A DNA stretch of 64,000 nt. Source: Pyropia haitanensis. Its lineage: Eukaryota; Rhodophyta; Bangiophyceae; Bangiales; Bangiaceae. Shown piece after piece: positions 31,374 through 41,688 of the stretch. Every line of letters starts with the position of its first letter. The first letter of the stretch is position 1. A program made the translations under genes and the position numbers. Where the stretch lies: the NCBI GenBank assembly GCA_008729055.1, contig SDUX01000002.1:5607874-5671873 (forward strand). The letters are read 5' to 3'. The notes below the pieces were generated by a model. It made no database searches and was not told the origin of the DNA. It saw only the letters and a list, made by a program, of their open reading frames with translations.

Positions 31374-32846
31374 ATGTCGACTTCTGTGGCAACGACGATC
31401 AAGGGGGTGGTACCGCCGCCGCGGCGGCGGCCGGCGGCGCCCACCGGGACGGGTCGCCCCCGCCCGCCCACCGGCTCGTCGGTTGGCGTGGCGGCGCCCG
31501 TGCAAGAGGCGGCCATCCCGGCGGCGTACAACCTCCCCCCCGTCGCGGGCGCGGGCGGCCCGCCGACGCGCGCGCTCCATCACTTTGTGATCACCCGGCT
31601 GCGGCCGTCGGCGGGCGGCCCCGCGGGCATGCCCGCCCCGCTGGACGAGGTGGAAGCGCCCGGCGCGGTGTTGGCCGCGGGCGGCGTCTTGATCGCGCCC
31701 GGCTGCCCGCCGTTGACCGTCTCCCTGCCCGCGCTGACGGGCTGGGCGGTGGAGCTGGGCGGCGAGGCGCCGCGGCTGGTGGCCACCACCCCGACCGGTC
31801 GCTACTACCTCGTCGGTCGCCCTGCCGCGGCGTACGCGGCGGTGCACGGCCGCAGCCGGTCGCGGCGGCGGTTTGAACTGCTCGTCCGGGCGGTGGCGCT
31901 CGCGACGCACCTGCCGCCCGCGGACGCGACGTACGCCAAGGTGGTGCGCCAGCTCGGCCGCCGCGCCGCGGGGATGCGCGCGTACACGGAGGCGGATGTG
32001 CTGGCCGAGCGGAGCTTCCTGCTCGCCCAGGGGTGGGCGCTGGACGACCCGGCGCTGCGGTGTTCGCTGTTTGCTCAAGAGCTCGCCCGCCGGGGGCGGG
32101 CGTTGTCAGGCGGCGGCGCACCTGCGGCGGGCCGCGAGACGTCGCCGGGTGTGTCGCCGGCGGCGGCGGCGGCGGTGGCGCCCTCGTCGTCGGGGTCTGC
32201 CCGCGGCGGCGTGAGTGCCTCGCCGCTGACGTCTACGGTGCGGCCGTCGGCGGCCAAGCCGCCGACGCCCCCAAGGGCGGGTTCGCCGGGCAGCCTGGGG
32301 TCCTCCCTCTCCCCACGCCGCGCGTCGCGGTCGCCACCTTCACCCCGCACGCCGCCTCTCCCTGTGGCAATGCGGCCGCCGCTGCCGCCGCTGTCACCGG
32401 TGTCGCAGCCCGCTTCCCCGGTGCAGGTGCGCCCGCCGCTGGGGGCGGATGGTTCGGGCGCGGCTGGCCAAGCTCTGGTCGTCCCCCTCAAGAAGCGCAA
32501 GCGTTTGGTGTCGGCGAAAGGCGACCGCCACGGCGGCGCTTCTACCAAGCGGCGGGCGACAGCGGCCGCGACGTCTTCCTCATCCGCGGCGTCTCCCTCG
32601 GGTGCGGCGGCTGCCGCGTCGGCGTCCGGCGCGGATGCAGCGGAGCGCCCTCTGTGCGCTTGTGCCGGCGCGCTTGGTGGCTGTGGCGGCGCCGCGTCGG
32701 CAGCGCCCGGCAGCAAATACGCGTCGGATGCGTGCGGGATGGCACGCGCGCGGCAGCGGGTGGTGGAGATGGCGGCGGCGGGGGTGGATGTGGACTCGTT
32801 TGTGCGCGTGCACGTGGAGCCTCTGTCTGGACGGCCGTGCTTGTGA
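31374..32846 (+). CDS. RFTS-domain (DNMT1-RFD) protein with a CFP1-like C-terminal zinc motif
   Basis: A 490-residue single-exon protein. Residues about 68-240 match the replication-foci targeting domain of DNMT1. They run from HHFVITRLRP through VEAPGAVLAAGGVL, then LTGWAVELGGEAPRLVATT, TGRYYLVGRPAAAYAAV and the helical YTEADVLAERSFLLAQ. In DNMT1 this domain recognises ubiquitylated histone H3 and inhibits the enzyme. A Ser/Pro/Ala-rich linker follows, with basic clusters LKKRKR and STKRRA (nuclear signal). Residues about 426-472 (CACAGALGGCGGAASAAPG, then PGSKYASDACGM) match the C-terminal cysteine motif of CFP1, the CpG-binding subunit of the H3K4 methyltransferase complex. The KYC cysteine is Ala here. 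No CXXC, BAH or methyltransferase domain is present. A chromatin-adaptor role is inference. Confidence 0.75.
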   Translation: MSTSVATTIKGVVPPPRRRPAAPTGTGRPRPPTGSSVGVAAPVQEAAIPAAYNLPPVAGAGGPPTRALHHFVITRLRPSAGGPAGMPAPLDEVEAPGAVLAAGGVLIAPGCPPLTVSLPALTGWAVELGGEAPRLVATTPTGRYYLVGRPAAAYAAVHGRSRSRRRFELLVRAVALATHLPPADATYAKVVRQLGRRAAGMRAYTEADVLAERSFLLAQGWALDDPALRCSLFAQELARRGRALSGGGAPAAGRETSPGVSPAAAAAVAPSSSGSARGGVSASPLTSTVRPSAAKPPTPPRAGSPGSLGSSLSPRRASRSPPSPRTPPLPVAMRPPLPPLSPVSQPASPVQVRPPLGADGSGAAGQALVVPLKKRKRLVSAKGDRHGGASTKRRATAAATSSSSAASPSGAAAAASASGADAAERPLCACAGALGGCGGAASAAPGSKYASDACGMARARQRVVEMAAAGVDVDSFVRVHVEPLSGRPCL

Positions 32847-34177
32847 GCGTAGCCTGTTTTTCTGTTTTGTTGCCCAGTTGGTCTGCTTAACGTGCATGAG
32901 TCCTTTGATGTTGGCCCCCAACATTGTACGTATCGTGGAGGTGGAGTCCATCTTTTGCGCTCTTCTGATCGTGCAGGTGTGAGTCTCACATGACTGTGAT
33001 GCCCGTGAGAAGCGCAACTGCAGGCGATAAGCGGGCAATGCTGGCAAGGCGTGGACACGCGCTCTGTGACACCCATTGACGGTCGCCACGTACGGCAGAC
33101 AACTGTGTCTGGAAACACAGGTGGCAGGCCCGACGCAGACGCCGCCTGCGGGCACGCAGAGCGTCCTTCACTCGGGTGATGGCCACGGCCAACGTCCGTG
33201 TCGGAAAAAACAGAGGACAAGACACGGCCAGTGCCGACGACGGCAGAGTATCCCCCACACAGCTGCGACCGCTGACTCCTGCGACGAGCTCAGTGACAGT
33301 TACTATACGCTGGCGCGGAGAGCCCACCCACCATAAACCGACGTGCGGTGCACCACCACCCGCTCCCAACCCCCACACCTGTCCCAATCGCCTCCAGCGG
33401 CGCCTGGCGCCGCATACCTTCCGACTGCCCCAGCGGTCACCTGCGTGAGCCCCCGCTTGTGCTCCGTCCTTCGGACTCGGCGGCCGTGGAGACGCACGCG
33501 GCACTTCGAGGGTCACATCGGGCCGGGGAAGACGCCCTGGCCAAGCGGATTGCAGTGGCGGCCTATGACGTGTCGCCCCAGCTCTGGCTGGCTGCGAATA
33601 AGGGACGGACAGCACGGAGGGTGCTTTGGTTACAAGTGGCACCCCTGGTACTGAATTTCAGCACGCGGTGGACCGCCCCAACCAATCTGGCGGACAGTAA
33701 CGCGGTGCAGGGTGCATGTCGAACAGTGACATCAAAACAGATGTCTATTTATACACTACGCGTCTTCCAGACATTTTCATCGTCATCTTCACTTCAAACT
33801 GCTTGAAAGGTAACGGATGCATGAAACAAACTGGTGTGAGGCGAGTGATCAGCAAGTGGTGGTTTCACGTGCCAGGACTTCGCGGCTGTGTTTCTCGGAA
33901 CTAGGGTCTGGACGTGCGCCACATTGTGGTGTTCTGCTACACCAGGCTTTTTCTTCTGGTGTACATCATCTCTGTCCTCCCGCATGCGAAGTCCCTGCCG
34001 ACAGTCTTTCCTCGACTATTGAAAATCCAGTGCGTAGTCGCACATATTCTGTGTTGTTGTTCACATGGGGGAATTCTTCAGACGATGTTTCAAGGATCAC
34101 GACTTAATTTTCAAATATTTGTATGGTGGTGTCATCGCCCAGTCTGACAGAAGCGCAGATATTTCATCCCCGATTGA
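32847..34177. other. Intergenic, one weak coding-like ORF
   Basis: The 3' flank of the RFTS gene. The plus frame 33348-33806 has a protein-like stretch (DALAKRIAVAAYDVSPQLWL) with moderate codon bias, possibly a decayed gene. From 33660 to 34170 the sequence is the AT-richest of the window. No motif or RNA is recognised. Confidence 0.4.
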
Positions 34178-36315
34178 GTGCGACCACAGCTGCTGAGCCG
34201 AGCTCACCACCCAGGCGAGCGCGTGGCCAATGACGACAGGCGGGATTCACGCGATGAGCGACCGGCCCGAGGGCACCCCCCCGCCGACCTGCCTTTTTTT
34301 AAAAGGCGGTGCCCAGCGGCGATCCCGCCGCCGCCGTATGCCCAGTCCCGTTTTGACTGCCGCCGTCCTTCTTCCCGCCCCCCGCCCCCCCCTACCACGC
34401 CCCTTCCGCCAATCAACGACACGCGGCAACCGACGGGTGCAGCCACCCACGCCTGGAAGGGTCGGCCGGCGGGGCTGCCAGGCGTGGCGGCGGCCGACTA
34501 CCCGCGACGGGGCGGCGCAGAGAGGGGGGGGTGGGGCTCGGGACTTGAACCTCAGCGGGGTGGTGCCACCCCCTCGAGGCGGCCCCCCGCTCCGACGGGT
34601 GCGCCCCCGCCGCTCTGCAGACGACCGCGGCTGCCCCAGTTGCTGGCCGCGGTGGCCCCGCCGGCCGCCCCGCCCCGCCCGCCCCCTCCCGCCTGCCCTC
34701 TGCCACTGCCACGGCGGCCGCCTCGGGCCGCCGCCGCCGCCGCCGCCGTTGCCGCCGCCGCCGCCGCCGCGGCGGCGTCGGCGCTGCCCCCCACCGCGGC
34801 GCGGGATCCCCGGCGTGGGTGGACCGCACGACGACACCGCCCCCCGGCGCCCGCCAGCGTGCGCGTGGCCGCGCCGCCGTCGCCGCCGTCGCCGCCGCCG
34901 CCGCCCCGCCGCCGCCGCCGCTCGTGCTGCCTGCCGCTGTCGCGGGCAAGGCGCGGTGGAGGGGGGGGGGGGGCGTGTGCGTGGGGTACCCCCCGGCGGG
35001 CTGCCGTTGGCGGCGGGCGTATCGGCAGCCGCGGCAGGGGCCGCACCCCCCCCCCCCCCCCCGCCCCCCCCCAACCGCGCCGCGCGCCACCACGGCGGCA
35101 CTGCCCGTTTTTTGACGAGCGGTGGAGGCGGCGAGGAAGTGGGGGGGGGGGGGGGGGGGGGGCGGGCGGGTGCCGCGCACCGTCGACGCCCCTGCTCGCC
35201 CGCCCGCCCGCCCGCCCGGCTACCGGCCGGCTACCGGCCCGCCGGCCGGCGCCTACCGGCCCACCCGCCGGCGCGGCCGCCTGCCTGCCCGCCCACCCTC
35301 CCCCCCCCCACCCCCCTCCCGGCCGGCCGCGCGCCCGCCGGCCACGCCGCCGCGACGGGCACGCCCGCCCCGGCGCCAGGCCAGGGCGGTTGCCGCGCCC
35401 CCCCCCCCTCCCCCCCAGCTGCCCCTCCTCGCTCCCCCCCTTTCTTCCTCCCGCGCTCCGGGGCGCCCCATCCATTTCGGTACGAGCCCCGCGGCCGCCG
35501 CCTCCCCAACCCCCTCCCTGCCCCTACTCACGGGCGTTCCTCTTCCTCCCCGCCGCGCCCGGCGGGCCGCGAGCCCCGCCGCGTGTCGCGACAGGGGCCC
35601 CCGTGGGTGGGGGGGGGAGCGGCGCGCGGGAAGCGCCACGGCCGGCGGGAGCGGCGGGCGCCGCCGTGCCGCCGCGCCGCCGCGCCGCCGCCGCCACCGC
35701 GCGTCGCGGACGCGCCGCGCGTCGGGTACGCCGCCGCCGCGGCCGCGCGCGCACGCCGCCGCCGCGCCTGCGCTGCCCGCCCGCCGGCCGTCGCGGCGCC
35801 TGGGCACGTCCCGCCGCGCCACCGGTGGCGCCTGGGTGGTGACGCCCGCAGCGGCGGCGGCGGCGGCGGGGAGGGAGGGGGGGGGCGGTGCTGGTGGTGG
35901 GGTGGCACCCGGAGCGCCACGCGTGGCGTGTGCCGCCCGCGCACGCGTGCCGCCGTGGCCGCGCGGGTCATGCGCGGCGGCGGCCCCGCGCCCGCCACTC
36001 GCCGGTGAACCCGACGCCCGTCGACGAGCGCGCGCCGGCGACGCGCCCGCCGGGGGGTGGGTGCGGTGGGGGGGGGTCGACGGCGGTGGGTGGGGGGGGT
36101 GCGGCGGAGGGGGGGGGGGGGCGGGGGAGCGCCGTCGACCGGCCCATTCCGGCGGCCGCGGCGGCGGCGCCGCATGTCGCGGCGCGCCGCCCGCCACCGC
36201 TGCTGCTGCTGCTACGTGCACGTCGGCCGCCGCCCACCGCGCGGCGGTGCGCCCGGCGCGCCGGCGGCGGCGCGCGGCCGCCGCGCCGCGGCGGCGCGCG
36301 GCCGGCGGCGGCATC
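34178..36315. other. GC-rich 5' region of the PH-kinase gene
   Basis: Holds CTTTTTTTAAAAGGCGG near 34296, poly-G runs at about 35141-35162 and several CCCG/GGCC arrays near 35200-35260. Three frames are open for 300-600 residues on each strand and are composition shadows. The frame of the kinase is open back to 35122 but lacks a convincing earlier start. Confidence 0.4.
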
Positions 36316-39300
36316 ATGGCCGGCGCCCGCGGGCCGGCGGATCGGCCGGGCGGGGCGGACGCGCGGCGGCAGCTGCCGGCCGGGGCGCCGCCGGCGGGTG
36401 GCCGCCCCGCCGCGAGTGGCGGCAGCAGCGGCGGCAGCAGCGGCAGCAGCGGCGGCAGCGGCAGCAGCGGCGGCGGCGGCGGCAGCAGCAGCGGTAGCGG
36501 TGGGGGTGGGGGTGGGGGTGGTGGGCGAGGCGGCGGTGGCGGTGGCGGTGGCGGTGGCGGTGGCGGCAGCGGTGGCGGTGGCGGCGGCGGCGGTGCCGCG
36601 GCGGCGCCGCCGCCCGGCGGGGCGGTGCACCTCGTCGGCGCGCTGCGCGTCAAGACGCGGCTGCTGCAGCGGGCGCGCGTGCGGCTGGTGCGGGTGCGGT
36701 GCTCGACGCTGACGGTGGGGCCGTCGGGGGAGCTGCCGCCGCCACTGGCTGCGGGCGCCCCGGGGGGGGGGGGATGTGCGGCGGCCGCCGCCGCCGACGG
36801 GGAGCGGCCGTGTGGGCAACGCAACTGTGGGGGGGGCGGGGTGGCGGGGGGGGGGGGGATGCCGGGGGGGGGGGGGGGGTCTTTGGCGTCGGTATCGACC
36901 CGGGGGGCGGGGGGCGGCCGGCCGCTCGCATCGCGCAGCAGCGGCGGCAGCAGCAGCAGCAGTGGTCGCGGTGTCAGTGCCAGTGGCGGTGGCGGCGGCA
37001 GCGGTCGTGGCAGCAGCGGCAGCGGGGGCAGTGGCAGCAGCCATGGCGGCGGTAGCGGCAGTGGCATGCGGCCACTGAGCATGGGCGGCACGCTTGCGCA
37101 CGTGGGCAGGCTGGTCGGCAGCACCGGCCGGGCGGCCATGACGGGCGGCGGCGGCAGCGGCGCAGCGGCTGTGGCGGCGGTTGCCGGCGGCGGCGGCGGC
37201 GGGGGCGGCGACGACTCGCTGCGGGTGAACCTGGCGGGCCTGCGGGTGACGCCAATGCCCAAGAAGCGCCCCCTCGAGATTGACGTGCGGCTGCCGTCGG
37301 GCGCGCTCCTCTTCTTCTTCTTTGACGACCTGCCCACCTTTGCCGCGTGGCGCGCCGCCCTCCTCACCGCCGCTCGCCGCGTGACGGACGTCTACTCGTT
37401 CCGCGGCGCGACGCTGCTCGGCACGGGCGACAACAGCCGCGTGTACGCGGTGCGGCCGTTGGCGGGCGACGCGGCGGGCACCCGCCGGCCGGTGGCACTC
37501 AAGGAGGTGCGCAAGGCCGCGTTGTCGGCGGCGCAGCTGGACTGCGAGTCCACCGCCATGGACGCGTACGCGGGGCTGCGGCACCCGGCGCTGGTGCCGG
37601 CGCTCGATATGTTTGACGAGCCCGACCGGCTGGTGACGGTCACCCCGTACATGCCGGGCGGGTCGCTCGACCAGCACGCGGCGCCCTTTTCGGGGCGCGC
37701 CGTCGTGACGGTCATGCGCAGCCTGCTCCAGTGCCTCGTGTACCTGCACGCGCGGGGGATTGTGCATCGGTAAGCGCTGCCGCGGGGAGCGGTCTTGTTT
37801 TGGGTGGGGAGAGAGCCGTCGTGAGGAAAGGCGGGGCTGCCAGGGCGGTGCGGGCGTGCGTCGGGCACGCGGACCCTCCTCCAGCGGGCGCCACCGCCCC
37901 CGCACTCCCGCTTCCGCCCCCCCGCTCGCCCGCGTCTACTCTCAGCTGTACGCTCGCCCATCCTCGGTTGCCTGAAGATGTTGCATTGGCTGACGCTTCC
38001 CCCTCTCTGTTTGTCCTCTCGTGGTTCTGCGTCATTGCTCTGCGACCGGCCTGTTTGTGCTGGTGTGGTGGTGGTGGCCCCGTCGCCATAGGGACATCAA
38101 GCCCGAGAACATCCTGCTGGGCTCAGCAGCGGCTGACTGGCCATGGACGGCGCGTGTTGGGGACTTTGGCTTTGCCGCGACGCTCTTCAGCGGCCGCACT
38201 CGCGCTGGCGATACGGGCGGCCTGCTGCGGGAAGTACTGGGCACCCCCCAGTTCCTGGCGCCTGACTTTTTCCGCCGCCACTCTCTGTCGGGCGAGCGTC
38301 TCGGTTACGGCACCGCCGTCGACCTGTGGTCGGCGGGGGTGGTGCTGGTGTGGATGCTCACGGGGGAGCTGCCCTTCCAGGGCGCCTTCCTCGTTGACAT
38401 TGTCAAGGCCGTCCGCACCGGCGCGGTGCTGCCGGCGGGCCTCGACGCGGTGTCCCCGGCGGCGCGGAGCCTCGTCCGGGGTCTGCTGCAGGTGAACCCG
38501 GAGCGGCGGCTTACCGCCCTCGCGGCACTGCACCACCCCTACTTGGCCGAGGGAGGGGCGTCCACCGAGACCGCGTCATCGTCGTCCACTGACGCGCTGG
38601 CGGCGGCCACGTTTGTGTCGTCTGAGCTGCCAGAGCTGGCCGCCCACTCCGCGTCGCCCGTCGCGGTGGGTGCCCTTGCTGGCTGGCGCCCCTGCGCATC
38701 GCCCCTCTGTGTCAACCGCGCGGGTGACGGCCGCGTCGGGTCGGTCAATCTGCCACCGTCGTATAGTGCGGCGTCACCGCCCACGCACACCGCGTGCGTG
38801 TGTGCGGCGCGGCGAGCCGGGGGGGGGGCGGGCGCCGCGGCGGGCTCCCCTCCCCGTGGACCCGCCACTGACGAGGGGCTGCCCGGGGATTTTGCAAACG
38901 CCTCCTCCCGCAGTCTGCGGCTGTCTGGCGCGAGCGCCGGCGGCGGCAGCGTCGGTGGCCACAAGCCACCACTCCTTCCGTCCCCGTCGCGGCGGCAATT
39001 GACTGGCGCGTCATCGACGCGCACGTTGACGACGGCGTCGACGACGACCGCGGCGACTTCGCCGGTTGGGTCCCCCCCACAGGGGTATCGCCAGTCGGCG
39101 CCGTCAGGTGGTCCGCCCCTACCGCCTCCGCCCCCCTTGTCGGTTGGCTCGCCGTCCCATCGCAGCTGTTCTGAGAGTGACATGCTGAGTGAGGACGCTG
39201 GCGGCCGGTGGGCCAGCTCTGTCGACGTGTTCACGCAGCCCCCGTCGCTGTCTCGTCTGGCCTCCCCCTCGCTGACGTCTATGCCATGGGTTGGGGCGTC

Positions 39301-40657
39301 CTCCTTTTCTTGCCGCCGCGCTAGCACCCTCTCCTCTGGGAGCCGGTCGGGCGGCCGGTCCGCGCCGCCGCCCGGCTTTCGAGCTGCCCTGCGCTGGCGG
39401 CGGTTGGTGATTGTGGTACTGGCGGGCCGGCGGTTTGCTGCTGCTGGCCGGCTGTTTGGGTGCAGTGGCCTCCCGCCGCCCGCGCCGCCGTTGTCGTCGG
39501 CGGCGTCCACCTATTCGTCGGCGTCCAACACGTCTTTTTCGGGTGTGCCGTCCGCGTCCTCCTCTTCCACGTACTTGGCGCTTCGGTCCCACGGGGTGCT
39601 CCGGCGGTCGTCGGCGCGCGGGACGTCCATCGCGGCGCGGGTGTCCAGTTTTGACAGTGGGCGCCTGTGGTCCCGCTCTGCGTCACCGGCGGCCGCTCAC
39701 GTCACTGCCTGCCTGGCCAACGAGGTCGCTCCGGAAGGAGAAGACAAGGGGGTAGCGGATGCCGTTGACGCAATTGGCAGCGGTGAAAGCAACGGTGGGA
39801 GTGGCGGCGATGGCGGGTCGGAGTCTCCCCGTCTGCGCCTACCGGGCCGGCACGTTGCCAGCCGGCGAAGCCACAGTATGCACCGACAGCCGACGTCGTC
39901 CATGGCCGGCGTCGCCAAAGGCGGCGCCGCGGCGAGCGCGTCGGCCAAGGCACTCCCCGCGGCCAATGGCGGCGGGGCACCGGCGCTGAGCAATGGGGGT
40001 GGATCACCCCTTGCTAGCGGTGTGCCCCGCAAGTCCCAGTCCTTCACCGCAACCTCCGTCTCGGCCTCGTTCCGCGCACCGGGGCGGCCTGCGCCATTAC
40101 CTCAGCGCGAAGTCGCGCGCGTGCCGTCCCTGGCGCGCCCGTCGGTGGCGGCGTTGGTGCGCAAGCTGTCCCGCCGTGGCGCGTCTGACCTGGGCGACAG
40201 CATCGGCGGCGATGGCGGCGGGGGGGGGTTGCCCAGCGACGGCGGCCCGCGCCGACCGGGCGCCAGCTGGGGCGCCGATGAAAGCGGGGAAGGCCTCCGG
40301 TCGTCCATCATGCGGTCGCTGCCACGAAATCCGTCGCAGCGGCGGCGAGAACGGGGCGGCGGCGGTCGAGGGGGGGGGGGGGGGGGCGGCGTCGGCGGCC
40401 GGGGTTCCGCTCCCGCTGCGGTCGGGCGGGGAGACGCGGCAGCCCGTGGCGGGGGGGCGGCCGGCTGCGGCAGTGGTGGCGGCGGCGGCGGCGGTGTCGG
40501 CGGCCGCAACGGCGCCCACGTACGGGCATCTACGATTGAAGGGCTCATCCTCAAGTTCAGCCACGGCGAACCTGCACGGAAGGACGCGCCGTCTGACATC
40601 CACTCGGCCCTGTCCGTCGCTCCCCGGCTGGTTGTCAGCCGGGGAGCACCGAAGTAG
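36316..40657 (+). CDS. PH-domain serine/threonine kinase with long disordered tail, two exons
   Basis: Exon 1 is 36316-37769 and exon 2 is 38092-40657 (1339 residues). The 322-bp intron starts GTAAGC, ends ATAG and splits the Arg codon of HRD. A PH domain is divided: its first strands (LVGALRVKTRLL) lie at about 103-138 and its last part, ending FAAWRAALLTAA, at about 301-355, with a Gly/Ser-rich insert of about 160 residues between. The kinase follows at once: GTGDNSRVYAV loop, VALKEVRK lysine, HRDIKPEN, GDFGFA, GTPQFLAPDFF and VDLWSAGVVLVWMLTGELPF. The APE motif reads APD. The Asp-Ile-Lys and GFA features suggest a CAMK/PKD-like kinase. The last 780 residues are Ser-rich with basic phosphosite-like runs (SRRSHSMHR, RKSQSF). 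The PH domain suggests lipid-regulated membrane recruitment. Confidence 0.85.
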
Positions 40658-40683
40658 GACCGCGTGACCCGTGTGCTCCACCC

Positions 40684-40689
40684 ATTAAA
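40684..40689 (+). terminator. Possible poly(A) signal ATTAAA
   Basis: ATTAAA occurs 27 bp after the kinase stop, in a short AT-rich patch before the next gene starts at 40768. Confidence 0.3.
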
Positions 40690-40767
40690 AAGTCATAATA
40701 CTCGTCAACGTCATTGTCTCCACACTGCGCCTGTGGCAAACCGATTTTCTCAGTGCGTCGTGGGAGC

Positions 40768-41607
40768 ATGCCGTCGCGCGCGCGGGGCGGCTGGGGGGAA
40801 GGAGCGCGCCTCGGCCGGGTCGTGGCGGCCATACTCACTTCTGACGAGCCCAGCGGCGGTCCTGTCGCCCCCCGCTTTCTGCCGTCTCGAGCACCGCCAA
40901 CGCCCGCGACGCTGCACGACTTGTCGGATGGTGCCGTCGGCGCAGCCGCCGACAGCCTCGGCTGCTCCGTCACCGCGTTGGCCATTCGGCGGCCACGGAG
41001 CCCGCTCGCCAACCAGACGGGGGAGGCGGCGGCCAAGACGGAAGTGGCCCGGGTGTTGGAGGCGTGCCTCACTGCAGCGGGCCACCTCGTATCGCTCGTG
41101 CAGGCAAAGGTCATCCACCTCCTCAGCGTGCACTACCCGTGGTTCTTCAGGACGGTCGCGTGGGAGCGCGGGTACGACTCGTTGATGCACAACAGCGTGG
41201 GCCCGCTCCTTCCTGGCCGCCGCCTGGATACAGCGGCGTTTGGCCACCACGTTCACTACGGCGAGGCGCTCCGACAGGTCGACCTGGTGGTGTCGGCGTT
41301 GACTGCCGTGGCCGCGCTGCCGGTGGAGCTGGACTTGCTGACCGTGGGAGCGTTCAGCGAAGCGAACCTGGCCCGCCTGGTGGACGTGTGCAACGACGTG
41401 TCACGGATGGAGCGGCTACGAGTGGCGCTCGACGTGAGCGTGACAGCGGATGGGTTGGCGGTGGTGGGCCAGCTGCCCACCCTGACCTGCTTGTGCATCC
41501 TCGTGACCGACGAGAAGTGCGTCGGTTGTTTCATTCAGTGCCCAATCTTGGGGCTGACCCACCTGGGCGTCAGCATGAGCCCGGGCGTCCGACCGCAATA
41601 TAGATGA
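40768..41607 (+). CDS. Unrecognised leucine-rich protein, 279 aa
   Basis: The ATG at 40768 opens a frame with good codon bias and no low-complexity sequence. The N-terminal 80 residues are variable. The middle, AAGHLVSLVQAKVIHLLSVH, is helical. The C-terminal third has irregular leucine-rich segments (LTAVAALPVELDLLTVGAF, RLVDVCNDVSRMERLRVALD, VVGQLPTLTCLCILVTDEK) resembling diverged LRR or F-box-associated repeats. The protein ends abruptly after LTHLGVSMSPG, which suggests truncation of a longer repeat protein. It begins only 110 bp after the kinase stop. No function is assigned. Confidence 0.5.
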   Translation: MPSRARGGWGEGARLGRVVAAILTSDEPSGGPVAPRFLPSRAPPTPATLHDLSDGAVGAAADSLGCSVTALAIRRPRSPLANQTGEAAAKTEVARVLEACLTAAGHLVSLVQAKVIHLLSVHYPWFFRTVAWERGYDSLMHNSVGPLLPGRRLDTAAFGHHVHYGEALRQVDLVVSALTAVAALPVELDLLTVGAFSEANLARLVDVCNDVSRMERLRVALDVSVTADGLAVVGQLPTLTCLCILVTDEKCVGCFIQCPILGLTHLGVSMSPGVRPQYR

Positions 41608-41688
41608 AGCGGGCGCACTTTGCCGACAGCGTTGTTTCCACCGCACCCATCGGGCTGAGTAGCTCCCACACACAAGCGTGCTGACAAA

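Noticed and set aside
35122..36315. In-frame extension of the kinase N-terminus
   Set aside because: Begins at a non-ATG codon and is low-complexity; ATG 36316 precedes the first conserved segment.
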